NCBI RefSeq assembly: GCF_003264365.1
Contig: NZ_PYAK01000016.1
Span: 1 to 64,000, forward strand
From: Micromonospora noduli
GTDB lineage: Bacteria > Actinomycetota > Actinomycetes > Mycobacteriales > Micromonosporaceae
Reading direction: 5' to 3'
DNA: 64,000 nucleotides
Shown: piece after piece, positions 26,186 through 34,813 of the stretch
How positions within the stretch are numbered: position 1 is the first letter of the stretch
Layout of the letters: every line of letters begins with the position of its first letter
The notes under the pieces: model-generated
The model's database searches: none
What the model saw: only the letters and a program-made list of their open reading frames with translations
Told to the model about the DNA's origin: nothing
Position numbers and translations under genes: made by a program

Positions 26186-26770
26186 CGCGTTGCCCCCGTC
26201 CCGTCGGTCGCCGGGCGGGCCGGTCTAGCTCTCGTCGGGGCGAACCGACCGGGTGACCGGTCGGGCAGGACGGTCACGGGAGTTGCCGACGGGCGGCAAT
26301 TCCCCTGGAGGTGCTGGTCCAATGCGCTCACAGGCACGGGGGCCTCCTCGGGCTGAGGGGTGTCGACTCACGGCAAATGGGGTGAGCCGACCCGAGTGAT
26401 GATAGGGCCAACGTCACCCGCGCGTGGCAAGTCCGTTACACAAGGCGGAAGTATTTCCCGCTCCGTCGCACCGGTGGCGGACCGGTTGTCCGTCGTGTGC
26501 GATTGACTTTCCGTCGACCGGGTGTTCCAGGATGGATCCCCAGGTCGGAGGTGCGGGCCCGTTCGGCTGACAGGCCGCGCCGGCCGGCCGGACGGGGGCG
26601 GCCGAACTGCCGGTGGCCACCGTCGTGCGTCCCATCGACAGGACCTGATCGGATCGCCGGTGGCACACCGGACAGTCCCGTACATGGGACTGTCGCGGTG
26701 TCGTCCGCCGGGCGTGGCCCCAACCATCGGGCGTGGCCCGTCGCCGTCCGCTGTGCCAGACTCGATCACC
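26186..26770. other. 585-bp intergenic region before the BldN-like sigma gene
   Basis: No credible gene. It separates the divergent sigma gene and acyl-CoA ligase gene. Two inverted repeats stand out: CTCAC(N10)GTGAG at 26367-26386 and AGTGA(N14)TCACC at 26395-26418. The second has the arms of the older BldD operator description. A CAGACT -10-like box at 26757-26762 serves the ligase gene. Confidence 0.5.
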
Positions 26771-28378
26771 GTGCAGGTCGCCTCGGAAAGCCCCGCGCCG
26801 AACCTCGCCGACCGGGTCCGCCGGGCGGCTCTCGACCGCGCCGACCGGCCCGCGCTGCACTGGCGTGAGCGCACGGTGAGCTGGTCCGAACTGGCCGCCG
26901 CGGTGGACGCCGCCGCCCGCGGCCTGGCCGCCGCCGCGCCACCCACCGACCCCGGCGGTACGCCACCACGCGTCGCGATCGCGCTGCCCAACACCCCGGA
27001 CTTCGTGATCGCCTGGCTCGGTGCCCTCCGCGCCGGCCTGGTCACCGTGCCGGTCAACCCCGGCCTCACCGCCCCGGAGCTACGGCACGTGCTGGCCGAC
27101 TCCGGCGCGTCGGTGCTCATCGCCACCGACCACGTCCGAGCTCTGGTCGCCGCCGTGGCCGCCGAGCTGCCCGCGCTCGCCTCGGTGCACGGCACGCCAC
27201 CGACCGCCGAGGCGCCCGGACCGGCACCCCGCCCCCGACGCGGCGGCGCCGACCTGGCTGTACTGCTCTATACCTCCGGCACCGAGGGGCGACCCAAGGG
27301 AGCGATGCTCTCGCACCAGGCGCTGCTCGCCAACCAGGACCAGGTCGCGGGGATCGAGCCGCCGGTGGTCGGGCCGACCGACACTGTTCTCCTGGCGTTG
27401 CCGCTGTTCCACGCGTACGGGCTCAACTCGGGGCTCGGCGCGGTCGTGCACCACGGCGCGACCGGGGTGCTGCTCGACGAGCCGGGCCCGACGGCGGGGC
27501 TGGACGAGATCGCGCGGCACCGGGTCAGCGTGCTGGTCGGCGTACCGTCGATGTTCCTGACCTGGGCCGGTGCGGCCACGGCCCGCGCGGCGACCGCGTC
27601 GGTGCGGGTGGCGGTCTGCGGCGCGGCACCGCTCGAACCCGCTGTCGCGGCGGGCTTCACTGAGGTCACCGGGCATCAGGTGCACATCGGGTACGGCCTC
27701 ACCGAGACCGCGCCGGTGCTCACCTCCACCCTGGTCGGCGGCGTGGCCAAGCCGGGTTCGATCGGCCGGCAGCTGCCCGGGGTGCGGCTACGCCTGGTCG
27801 GCGCCGACGGGGTGGACCTGTGGCGCGACGGGCTGGCCGTCCCCGACGACGACCCGGACGAGCTGGACATCTCCGACGTGGCGCCGGGCACCGACCCGGG
27901 GCAGATCGTGGTGTCCGGTCCGAACCTCTTCACCGGCTACTGGCCCGACGGTCGGGGCGGCCCGGACGCCGAGGGTTGGTGGGGCACCGGTGACATCGCG
28001 TACGCCGACGAGGACGGGGACCTCTTCCTGGTCGACCGGCTCGGCGAGTTGATCCTGGTCAACGGGTTCAACGTCTATCCGCACGAGGTCGAGCTGGTGC
28101 TCGCCGGGCACCCCGGGGTGGTCGAGTCGGCGGTACTGGGTGTGCCGCACCCGCGGACCGGCGAGACTGTGCGGGCGTACGTGGTGCCGGTGCAGGGCCG
28201 ACCGGTGACCAGCGAGGAGTTGCTCGCCCACTGCGCACGGAACCTGGCCCGGTTCAAGTGCCCGACCGCTGTCGAGTTCGTCGACGCCCTGCCGCACTCG
28301 GCGATCGGCAAGGTACGCAAGACCCAACTCCGGTCGGCGACGCCGACCGACCGCACGGAGGTAACCGATGGCCAGTGA
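26771..28378 (+). CDS. AMP-dependent acyl-CoA synthetase/ligase
   Basis: Activates a carboxylic acid (probably a fatty acid) to its CoA thioester through an acyl-AMP. 535 residues with the P-loop-like LLYTSGTEGRPKGAMLSH, LPLFHAYGL, GYGLTETAP, GWWGTGDIAY with DRLGELILVNGFNVYP, and the C-terminal adenylation lysine in IGKVRKTQL. Chain length cannot be predicted. A longer frame exists, but the GTG at 26771 precedes the conserved region and lies 8 bases after CAGACT. The stop overlaps the glutaredoxin gene by 11 bases, so they are co-expressed. Confidence 0.9.
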   Translation: MQVASESPAPNLADRVRRAALDRADRPALHWRERTVSWSELAAAVDAAARGLAAAAPPTDPGGTPPRVAIALPNTPDFVIAWLGALRAGLVTVPVNPGLTAPELRHVLADSGASVLIATDHVRALVAAVAAELPALASVHGTPPTAEAPGPAPRPRRGGADLAVLLYTSGTEGRPKGAMLSHQALLANQDQVAGIEPPVVGPTDTVLLALPLFHAYGLNSGLGAVVHHGATGVLLDEPGPTAGLDEIARHRVSVLVGVPSMFLTWAGAATARAATASVRVAVCGAAPLEPAVAAGFTEVTGHQVHIGYGLTETAPVLTSTLVGGVAKPGSIGRQLPGVRLRLVGADGVDLWRDGLAVPDDDPDELDISDVAPGTDPGQIVVSGPNLFTGYWPDGRGGPDAEGWWGTGDIAYADEDGDLFLVDRLGELILVNGFNVYPHEVELVLAGHPGVVESAVLGVPHPRTGETVRAYVVPVQGRPVTSEELLAHCARNLARFKCPTAVEFVDALPHSAIGKVRKTQLRSATPTDRTEVTDGQ

Positions 28379-28622
28379 CGCCCGACTCGCCCTGATCACC
28401 CGACCCGGCTGCCACCTGTGCGACGACGCCAAGGCGGCGCTCGACCGGGTGGTCGCGGTCACCGGCGACAAGTGGGTCGAGTGGGACGTCACCGGCGACG
28501 AGGGGCTGGAGCGGGAGTACGGGGACCGGCTGCCGGTGGTGATGCTCGACGGCAAGGAGCACGGCTACTGGCGGGTCGAGGAGGACCGGCTGCTGCGGGA
28601 CCTGACCACGCCGCAGCTCTGA
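28368..28622 (+). CDS. Glutaredoxin family protein
   Basis: 84-residue thioredoxin-fold protein (DUF836 type) with the redox motif CHLC at residues 15-18, the cis-Pro region RLPVVMLDG and no signal peptide. It starts within the 3' end of the ligase gene. The mycobacterial counterpart Rv0508 stands just before hemA (from memory). Since actinobacteria use mycothiol, the physiological thiol partner is not clear from sequence. Confidence 0.9.
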   Translation: MASDARLALITRPGCHLCDDAKAALDRVVAVTGDKWVEWDVTGDEGLEREYGDRLPVVMLDGKEHGYWRVEEDRLLRDLTTPQL

Positions 28623-28642
28623 CGGGTGCCTATGGTGCTCTG

Positions 28643-29305
28643 ATGACCTCTGCGCCCCCGCACCTCGTCTGGGACTGGAACGGCACCCTGCTCAACGACC
28701 TCAGCCTGGTGGTGTCCGCCACCAACGTCGTGTTCGCGAGCCTTGGCGGGCCGACGGTCACCCCGGACGAGCACCGGGTGCGGTTCCGCAGGCCGATCGC
28801 CGAGTACTACGCCGAGGTGCTCGGGCAGGCGGTGGACGACGACGAGTTCGGCCGACTGGACAAGATCTTCCACGACGCGTACCGCACCGGGCTGACCACC
28901 TGCGAGCTGGCCGCCGACGCGCGCGCCGCCATGGCCGCCTGGCCGGGCAGCCAGAGCCTGCTCTCCATGTGGTTCCACGAGGAGCTGGTCCCGACCGTGC
29001 ACACGTACGGGTTGACCGGCCACTTCACCCGCGTCGACGGGCTGCGGGCCACTGTCGGCGGCGGCCACAAGGCCGAGTCGCTCCAGCAGCACCTGGCCGA
29101 ACTGGGCGTGGACGGCACCTCGGTGGTGCTGATCGGCGACTCCATCGACGACGCGGACGCGGCGCTCGCGGTGGGTGGCCGTGCAGTGCTCTACACCGGC
29201 GGCTTCACCGACCCGGCCCGGCTGCGCGCCTCCGGTCACCCGGTGGCGGACACCCTCACCGACGCGGTGGTCCTGGCCCGGGAGGTCAGTTCCGCAGATA
29301 GGTGA
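28643..29305 (+). CDS. HAD family hydrolase (phosphoglycolate phosphatase-like)
   Basis: 220 residues. Motif I is VWDWNGTLLND: the nucleophilic Asp is present, but the usual second Asp (acid/base) is Asn, a variant I recognise as regular in this actinobacterial subfamily. The Lys in GGGHKAESL and motif III LIGDSIDDADAA are intact. Phosphatase activity is plausible but would be altered by the Asn; the substrate is unknown. TATGGT at 28631-28636 is 6 bases before the ATG, so it is leaderless. Its 3' end overlaps the convergent response regulator gene by 20 bases. Confidence 0.88.
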   Translation: MTSAPPHLVWDWNGTLLNDLSLVVSATNVVFASLGGPTVTPDEHRVRFRRPIAEYYAEVLGQAVDDDEFGRLDKIFHDAYRTGLTTCELAADARAAMAAWPGSQSLLSMWFHEELVPTVHTYGLTGHFTRVDGLRATVGGGHKAESLQQHLAELGVDGTSVVLIGDSIDDADAALAVGGRAVLYTGGFTDPARLRASGHPVADTLTDAVVLAREVSSADR

Positions 29306-29939
29306 GGACGGCCAGCACCCGCCGGTGCTGTTCGGTGTCCGGCGGCAGGGTGAGCTTGGTGAAGATGTTGCGCACGTGCTTCTCCACCGCGCCGTCGCTG
29401 ACCACCAGGGCGCGCGCGATGGCGGTGTTCGAACGCCCCTCGGCCATCAGGGCGAGCACCTCGCGCTCGCGGGGGGTCAGCTCGCGCAGCGGGTCGTCCC
29501 GGCGACGCCGCGCGAAGAGCTGACCGACCACCTCCGGGTCGAGCACCGTGCCGCCGCCCGCCACCCGCCGCAGCGCGTCCAGGAACTCGTCGATCGCGGC
29601 CACCCGGTCCTTGAGCAGGTAGCCGATCCCGCCGCCGGCGCCGCCGGTGGTGGCGAGCAGATCATCGGCGTACGACACCTCGACGTACTGGGAGAGCACC
29701 AGGATCGGGGTACGCGGCACCAGCCGGCGGGCCTCCACCGCAGCCCGCAACCCCTCGTCGGTGTGCGACGGCGGCATCCGGACGTCGACGATCGACACGT
29801 CGGGCCGGTGCTCGACCACCGCCTCGACCAGGGCGTCACCGTCCCCGACGGCGGCCACCACCTGGTGCCCGCTCTCGGTCAGCAGCCGGACCAGCCCTTC
29901 CCGGAGCAGGACGGCGTCGTCGGCGATCACGATGCGCAT
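29286..29939 (-). CDS. NarL/LuxR-type response regulator
   Basis: 217 residues: receiver domain with Asp9/Asp10 (VIADDAVLLREG) and phosphoacceptor Asp in SIVDVRMPP, Lys in YLLKDRV, then a LuxR helix-turn-helix (LTPREREVLALMAEGRSNTAIARAL). The true start is the ATG at 29939; the open frame upstream is unrelated sequence. It is the partner of the kinase at 29998-31302, which lies 58 bases upstream on the same strand. Regulon unknown. Confidence 0.93.
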   Translation of the reverse strand: MRIVIADDAVLLREGLVRLLTESGHQVVAAVGDGDALVEAVVEHRPDVSIVDVRMPPSHTDEGLRAAVEARRLVPRTPILVLSQYVEVSYADDLLATTGGAGGGIGYLLKDRVAAIDEFLDALRRVAGGGTVLDPEVVGQLFARRRRDDPLRELTPREREVLALMAEGRSNTAIARALVVSDGAVEKHVRNIFTKLTLPPDTEQHRRVLAVLTYLRN

Positions 29940-29997
29940 GGCTGTGTTGTCTACCACGTCCGGCCCGTCGTACGGGCTCGGCGCGGTGCGGGACCGC

Positions 29998-31302
29998 TCA
30001 CAGCGGCAGCTCGGCGCGGATCTCGGTGGGGCCGCCGGTCGGGCTGACCACCACCAGTTCGCCACCGGCGGCCCGGACCCGGTCGGCGATGCCGGCGAGC
30101 CCGTGCCCCTTGGCCAGGTGCGCGCCGCCCTGCCCGTCGTCGCCCACCCGCACCCGCAGGTGGGTGCCCTTGCGGGCCACGGCCACTGTGGCCTCGGTGG
30201 CCCGGCTGTGCTTGGCGACGTTTGTCAGCGCCTCGGACACCACGAAGTACGCGGTGTTCTCCACCGCCGGGTCGAGCCGTCCGGCCGGGGTGCCGAGCTG
30301 CGGGTCCACCTGGAGCTCGATCGGGATCAGCCCGCGGCCGGCGATCGCGGCCAGCGCGCTGGGCAGGCCCCGGTCGACCAGGATCGGCGGCGCGATGCCC
30401 CGGGACAGCGCCCGCAGCTCAGCCAGCGTGTCGCGGGTCTGGGTGACCGCCTCGTCGATGGTGCGGCCGGCCGCCTCCGGGTCCGAGGCGAGCTGCATCC
30501 GGGCCCGGCTGAGGTCCATTGCCAGCCGGACCAGGCGCTGCTGGGGGCCGTCGTGGATGTCACGTTCCAACCGGCGTAGCGCGGAGGCCTCGGCGGACAC
30601 GGCGGCCCGCTTCTGCTCCTCCAGCACCGTGATCCGGTCGCGCATCTCAGCCACCCCGGTCAGCATCGCCTTGGCGAAGCTGGCCTGGAGCAGCGCGCAG
30701 CCCCGCACCACGATCGGCAGGGTGATCAGGAAGAACACCCCGAGCGCGGTGTACAGGCCGATCCGGGCGGTGGTCGAGTCGCCCAGGCCGAGCAGCTGCG
30801 CCAGGTCCTGATCACCTTCGCCATCGGCCCGGGGCAGGGCCCAGTCGTACGCCCAGTAGAGCGAGCCGGCGATCGCCGCGGCCCACCAGGACACCGTCAC
30901 CACGAAGGTGCCCACCGCCGCGATCAGCCGCAGGATGCCGTGCGCCAGGTCGAGCCAGGACTGGGCGTCCCGCATCGGCACGAAGATCCGCCGCCAGGCG
31001 TTCGCGCCCGCCTCGGGCAGCCGGTAGTGCGGACGGATCCGGGGCTGGTGGAGCACCGCGGGCAGCCGCAGCCGCTCGACGTCGGCCAGCCCACGGGCGG
31101 TGTACAGGGTGCCGCTGAGGATCGGCAGGCCGATCACAGTGACCACCAGGCCGATGCCGACCGCGAGGCCGACGATGAGGACGACGAAGCTGGCCAGCGC
31201 CAGGGGCAGGCCGAGCAGCACGTACCCGGAGTCGACGAAGAGCTGGCGGGGGATGCTCGGTGCCAGCGTCGGTCGGTCGCTGGTGGCGGCAACGGCGGTC
31301 AT
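29998..31302 (-). CDS. DesK/NarX-type sensor histidine kinase with putative sensor domain
   Basis: 434 residues. The N-terminal half has about four TM segments and is of the Streptomyces-type 'putative sensor' fold (GLPLALASFVVLIVGL, VVTVIGLPILSGTL, then a second pair). It is followed by the HisKA_3 dimerisation domain with LERDIHDGPQQRLV (phosphoacceptor His) and an HATPase domain (NVAKHSRAT, GDDGQGG, GHGLAGIADRV). These sensors usually respond to cell-envelope stress. The ATG at 31302 lies 6 bases after TAGCCT (31314-31309), so it is probably leaderless. Confidence 0.93.
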   Translation of the reverse strand: MTAVAATSDRPTLAPSIPRQLFVDSGYVLLGLPLALASFVVLIVGLAVGIGLVVTVIGLPILSGTLYTARGLADVERLRLPAVLHQPRIRPHYRLPEAGANAWRRIFVPMRDAQSWLDLAHGILRLIAAVGTFVVTVSWWAAAIAGSLYWAYDWALPRADGEGDQDLAQLLGLGDSTTARIGLYTALGVFFLITLPIVVRGCALLQASFAKAMLTGVAEMRDRITVLEEQKRAAVSAEASALRRLERDIHDGPQQRLVRLAMDLSRARMQLASDPEAAGRTIDEAVTQTRDTLAELRALSRGIAPPILVDRGLPSALAAIAGRGLIPIELQVDPQLGTPAGRLDPAVENTAYFVVSEALTNVAKHSRATEATVAVARKGTHLRVRVGDDGQGGAHLAKGHGLAGIADRVRAAGGELVVVSPTGGPTEIRAELPL

Positions 31303-31314
31303 GCTCAAAGGCTA

Positions 31315-31683
31315 GGCATCTGGGCTCGGCGTCCCCATCCCGAAACCCCGCCTCTCCTCCGTAGTGCTGTCCCTACCAACGCCGGCACCGCCTCTACCAC
31401 TGCCGTGACGACCCCGGCGCGGGATTGGTCAGAGAAGTCGGGATTGAGCAATAATCGCCCTGGCGGTGAGCGGACCAGGCCGTTCAATCGATCTTGTGGA
31501 ATGGAGGGGCTGGTGAGGTCGCGCCACGCAGCGACAAGATCGCGATTTGTGCACGTCTTCACAAGCGCCTACGCTGTGACTCCGACGCGCCCTGCTAGCA
31601 CAGCCGGCAACCTCGGTCGCCAGCGGGAGTCCACAAACGGCCGACCAGCGGAGTTGGCCGAGGATCGCACCGCACGGAGTCTC
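31315..31683 (+). promoter_or_regulatory. Leader and control region of the rex-hem operon
   Basis: The 380-bp gap between the divergent kinase and rex genes has no reading frame worth calling. It holds the promoter and Rex operator described separately, then a leader of about 100 bases. In that leader CCTCGG (about 31610) can pair with CCGAGG (about 31661), enclosing a CGGCC/GGCCG pair; this secondary structure could affect rex translation. Confidence 0.5.
31547..31575 (+). promoter_or_regulatory. Rex operator overlapping the rex promoter
   Basis: TTGTGCACGTCTTCACAA at 31547-31564 matches the Rex operator TTGTGAA-N4-TTCACAA except for one base in the left arm. Its first six bases also form the -35 hexamer TTGTGC, spaced 17 bases from the -10 TACGCT (31570-31575). 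Rex bound here would block RNA polymerase; high NADH would release it. Confidence 0.85.
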
Positions 31684-32454
31684 ATGAGTCAGCACCGTCA
31701 CCCAGGCGCGCCCGGCCGCGCCGGTGCCGTACCGGCGCTCCCGGATCTGCCCGAGGCGACCGTCGCTCGGCTCCCGGAGTACCTGCGCGCGCTGCACAAT
31801 CTCGCCGACGCCGGGCACGAGACGGTCTCCAGCGAGGGCCTCTCCGCCGCCGCCGGGGTCAACTCCGCCAAGCTCCGCAAGGACCTCTCCCACCTCGGCT
31901 CGTACGGCACCAGGGGCGTCGGCTACGACGTCGCGCTGCTGATCGAGCAGATCGAGTATGTGCTCGGGCTCACCCAACGCCGGGCGGTTGCCCTGGTCGG
32001 CGTGGGTAATCTCGGTCACGCTCTGGCCGGCTACGACGGCTTCGCCAGCCGGGGCTTCCGGATCGCCGCACTGCTCGACGCCGATCCCTCCCGGGTCGGT
32101 GAGGAGATCAACGGCCTGGTAGTCCGGCATGTTGACGACCTGCCGACGGTCGCCGCGGAGGAATCCCTCGCGATCGGCGTGATCGCCACCCCGGCCGGCG
32201 CCGCCCAGCAGGTCGCCGACCAACTGGTCGCCGTCGGCGTGACGAGCATCCTCAACTTCGCGCCGTGCGTACTCTCGGTTCCGGAGGGGGTCGACGTGCG
32301 CAAGGTCGACCTCGCCATCGAGCTGCAGATTTTGTCCTTCCACGAGCACCGCAAGGCGTCGCTGACCGCGCTGCCCGCCACCGGCGGGACCGCTCTCACC
32401 GCCCTGCCGGGCGGGTTCGCGGCCACCGACACCCAGGAGGCGATAGGCACGTGA
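31684..32454 (+). CDS. rex: Redox-sensing transcriptional repressor Rex
   Basis: Rex senses the NADH/NAD+ ratio and represses respiratory and heme genes when NAD+ is high. 256 residues: N-terminal winged helix (about 20-85, LSAAAGVNSAKLRKDLSHLG) and a Rossmann domain with VALVGVGNLGHAL and GVIATPA. A non-conserved Ala/Thr/Gly-rich tail follows residue 225. The ATG at 31684 has GGAG 4 bases upstream. A Rex operator overlaps its promoter, so it is autoregulated and controls hemACDB. The stop overlaps the hemA start (GTGA), fixing the operon. Confidence 0.96.
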   Translation: MSQHRHPGAPGRAGAVPALPDLPEATVARLPEYLRALHNLADAGHETVSSEGLSAAAGVNSAKLRKDLSHLGSYGTRGVGYDVALLIEQIEYVLGLTQRRAVALVGVGNLGHALAGYDGFASRGFRIAALLDADPSRVGEEINGLVVRHVDDLPTVAAEESLAIGVIATPAGAAQQVADQLVAVGVTSILNFAPCVLSVPEGVDVRKVDLAIELQILSFHEHRKASLTALPATGGTALTALPGGFAATDTQEAIGT

Positions 32455-33848
32455 AACTGCTCGTCGTCGGCGCGTCCTACCGGACCGCCCCGGTCGCCAC
32501 GCTGGAGCAGCTGGCAGTGCCCCCCGCCGACCTGACCCGAACACTGGACCGCCTGGTCGCCCAGCCGTACGTTTCCGAGGCGGTGATCGTCTCCACCTGC
32601 AACCGGGTGGAGGTCTACGCCGCCGTGTCCGGTTTCCACGGTGGGCTCGGCGACGTCTGCGCCGTGCTGGCCGAGCAGGCCGGCAGCTCGCCGACCGCGC
32701 TCGCCAGCCACCTGTACGTGCACTACGACACCGCGGCCGTCGATCACGTCTTCCGGGTCGCCACCGGTCTGGACTCGATGGTGGTGGGCGAGGCGCAGAT
32801 CCTCGGCCAGTTGCGTGACGCGTACCACTGGGCCACCGGCGCCGACTCGGCCGGTCGGCTGCTGCACGAGCTGATGCAGCAGGCGCTGCGGGTCGGCAAG
32901 CGCGCCCACGCCGAGACCGGCATCGACCGGGCCGGCCAGAGCGTCGTCACCGCCGCCCTGGAGTTGGCCGCCGGGCACCTCGACGGCGACCTCGTCGGCC
33001 ACCCGGCCCTGGTGGTCGGCGCCGGTGCGATGGGTTCGCTCGGGGTGGCCACGCTGTCCCGGCTGGGCGCCGGGCCCCTCACCGTCAGCAACCGGGGCGC
33101 CGACCGGGCCGTCCGGCTCGCCGAGTCGTACGGGGCGACTGCCGCGCCGATGACCGAGCTGGCCGACACCCTCTCCACAGTGGACATCGTAGTGGCCGCC
33201 ACCGCGTCCACCGAACCGGTCCTCACCCGGGCGGTGGTCACCGCAGCGCTGGCCGAGCGCGACCCGTCCCGGGGCCCGCTGGTCCTGCTCGACCTGGCCG
33301 TACCGCGCGACGTCGAGGAGGGCGTCGCCGAGCTGCCCGGCGTCGAGGTGATCGACATCGACCGGATGGCGGCGCTGCTCGCCGACGGTCCGGCGGCTGC
33401 CGACGCCGCGGCCGTCGAACGCATCGTGCTCGGCGAGGTGGAGGGCTTCCTCACCTGGCTGCGCGGCGCAGACGTGGCACCCACAGTGGCCGCGCTGCGC
33501 GGCCGGGCCGACGACGTGGTCACCGCCGAGCTGCGCCGACTGGCCCAGCGTCGCCCCGACCTCGGCGACGACCTGCGGGCCGAGGTGGCCCGCACTGTGC
33601 ACCGGGTCGTGCAGCGGCTGCTGCACCAGCCCACCGTCAAGGTCCGCCAGTTGGCCGCGGAGCCCGGCGGCGACCAGTACGCGGCACTGCTGCGCGAGCT
33701 GTTCGACCTTGAGGTGCCGCAGACCTCGCCGGTGGACACCGTCCCGGACGTGCTGACCCCCGACCTCGGCATGGCGCTCCCCGGCACCGACCCGGTGTCC
33801 GGAGCCGACGCCGCCGAGCCCACCCCACCCACCGGAGGTGCGCGATGA
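32451..33848 (+). CDS. hemA: Glutamyl-tRNA reductase
   Basis: First committed step of C5-pathway tetrapyrrole synthesis: glutamyl-tRNA(Glu) to glutamate-1-semialdehyde with NADPH. 465 residues with the nucleophilic Cys50 in VSTCNRVEVY, the LDSMVVGEAQILGQ signature, the NADPH site VVGAGAMGSLG and a C-terminal dimerisation helix. The GTG at 32451 overlaps the rex stop by 4 bases and has GGAGG 10 bases before. The stop overlaps hemC. The last 45 residues are a Pro/Thr/Asp-rich tail beyond the usual enzyme. Confidence 0.96.
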   Translation: MKLLVVGASYRTAPVATLEQLAVPPADLTRTLDRLVAQPYVSEAVIVSTCNRVEVYAAVSGFHGGLGDVCAVLAEQAGSSPTALASHLYVHYDTAAVDHVFRVATGLDSMVVGEAQILGQLRDAYHWATGADSAGRLLHELMQQALRVGKRAHAETGIDRAGQSVVTAALELAAGHLDGDLVGHPALVVGAGAMGSLGVATLSRLGAGPLTVSNRGADRAVRLAESYGATAAPMTELADTLSTVDIVVAATASTEPVLTRAVVTAALAERDPSRGPLVLLDLAVPRDVEEGVAELPGVEVIDIDRMAALLADGPAAADAAAVERIVLGEVEGFLTWLRGADVAPTVAALRGRADDVVTAELRRLAQRRPDLGDDLRAEVARTVHRVVQRLLHQPTVKVRQLAAEPGGDQYAALLRELFDLEVPQTSPVDTVPDVLTPDLGMALPGTDPVSGADAAEPTPPTGGAR

Positions 33849-34813
33849 CCGCCCCCCTGCGCCTCGGCACCCGGGGCAGCGCCCTGGCGATGGCCCAGTC
33901 CGGCCAGGTCGCCGAGGCGGTGACCGCCGCCACCGGCCGCCCCGTCGAGCTGGTCGAGGTGGTCACCGCGGGCGACCGCTCCAACGCGCCGGTGCACCGG
34001 CTGGGCGTCGGGGTGTTCGTCTCCGCCCTGCGTGACGCGCTGACCGCCGGGACGATCGACTTCGCGGTGCACTCGTACAAGGATCTGCCCACGGCCGCCG
34101 CCGGTGGGCTGCACATCGCGGCGGTACCGGCCCGGCAGGACCCGCGCGACGCGTTGGTGGCCCGCGACGGCCGGACGCTCGCCGAGCTGCCGCCCGGGGC
34201 CACCGTGGGCACCGGAGCGCTGCGTCGGATCGCCCAGTTGCACGCCCTCGGCCTGCAACTGGAGGTCACCCCGATCCGCGGCAACGTCGACACCCGCCTG
34301 GGGCGGGTGCTCGGTCCCGAGGCCGACCTCGACGCCGTCGTCCTGGCCCGGGCCGGTCTGGCCCGACTCGGCCGGCTCGACGTGATCACCGAGTCGCTGG
34401 ACCCGATGCTCATGCTGCCCGCTCCCGCTCAGGGCGCGTTGGCAGTGGAGTGCCGGGTCGACGACCAGGACCTGGTCGAGCTGCTCGCCGTGCTCGACCA
34501 CGCACCGTCGCGTGCCGCGGTCACCGCGGAACGTGCGTTTCTGGCAACCCTGGAGGCCGGGTGCAGCGCACCCGTCGCCGCCTATGCCGAACTCGCCGAA
34601 GGCGAGACCGGCGATGAGATCTACCTGCGCGGGGCGGTGATCAGCCCGGACGGCACTCGTGACCTCCGGCTGTCCCGCACCGGAACGCCCGCCGACGCGG
34701 CGGAGATCGGTAAGGCACTCGCCGCCGAACTCCTCGACCTCGGCGCCGACTCGATCCTCGGCCACGAAGGACACACCGGCCCGGGGACCCAGCAATTTGG
34801 GAGCACAGAATGA
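33845..34813 (+). CDS. hemC: Porphobilinogen deaminase (hydroxymethylbilane synthase)
   Basis: Polymerises four porphobilinogens to hydroxymethylbilane. 322 residues, typical length. Key residues: Asp80 in HSYKDLP, the cofactor-binding Arg segment GTGALRRIAQL, the IRGNVDTRLGR loop and Cys240 in LEAGCSAPV, which carries the dipyrromethane cofactor. ATGA overlaps at both ends, with hemA upstream and the hemD fusion downstream. Confidence 0.96.
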   Translation: MTAPLRLGTRGSALAMAQSGQVAEAVTAATGRPVELVEVVTAGDRSNAPVHRLGVGVFVSALRDALTAGTIDFAVHSYKDLPTAAAGGLHIAAVPARQDPRDALVARDGRTLAELPPGATVGTGALRRIAQLHALGLQLEVTPIRGNVDTRLGRVLGPEADLDAVVLARAGLARLGRLDVITESLDPMLMLPAPAQGALAVECRVDDQDLVELLAVLDHAPSRAAVTAERAFLATLEAGCSAPVAAYAELAEGETGDEIYLRGAVISPDGTRDLRLSRTGTPADAAEIGKALAAELLDLGADSILGHEGHTGPGTQQFGSTE

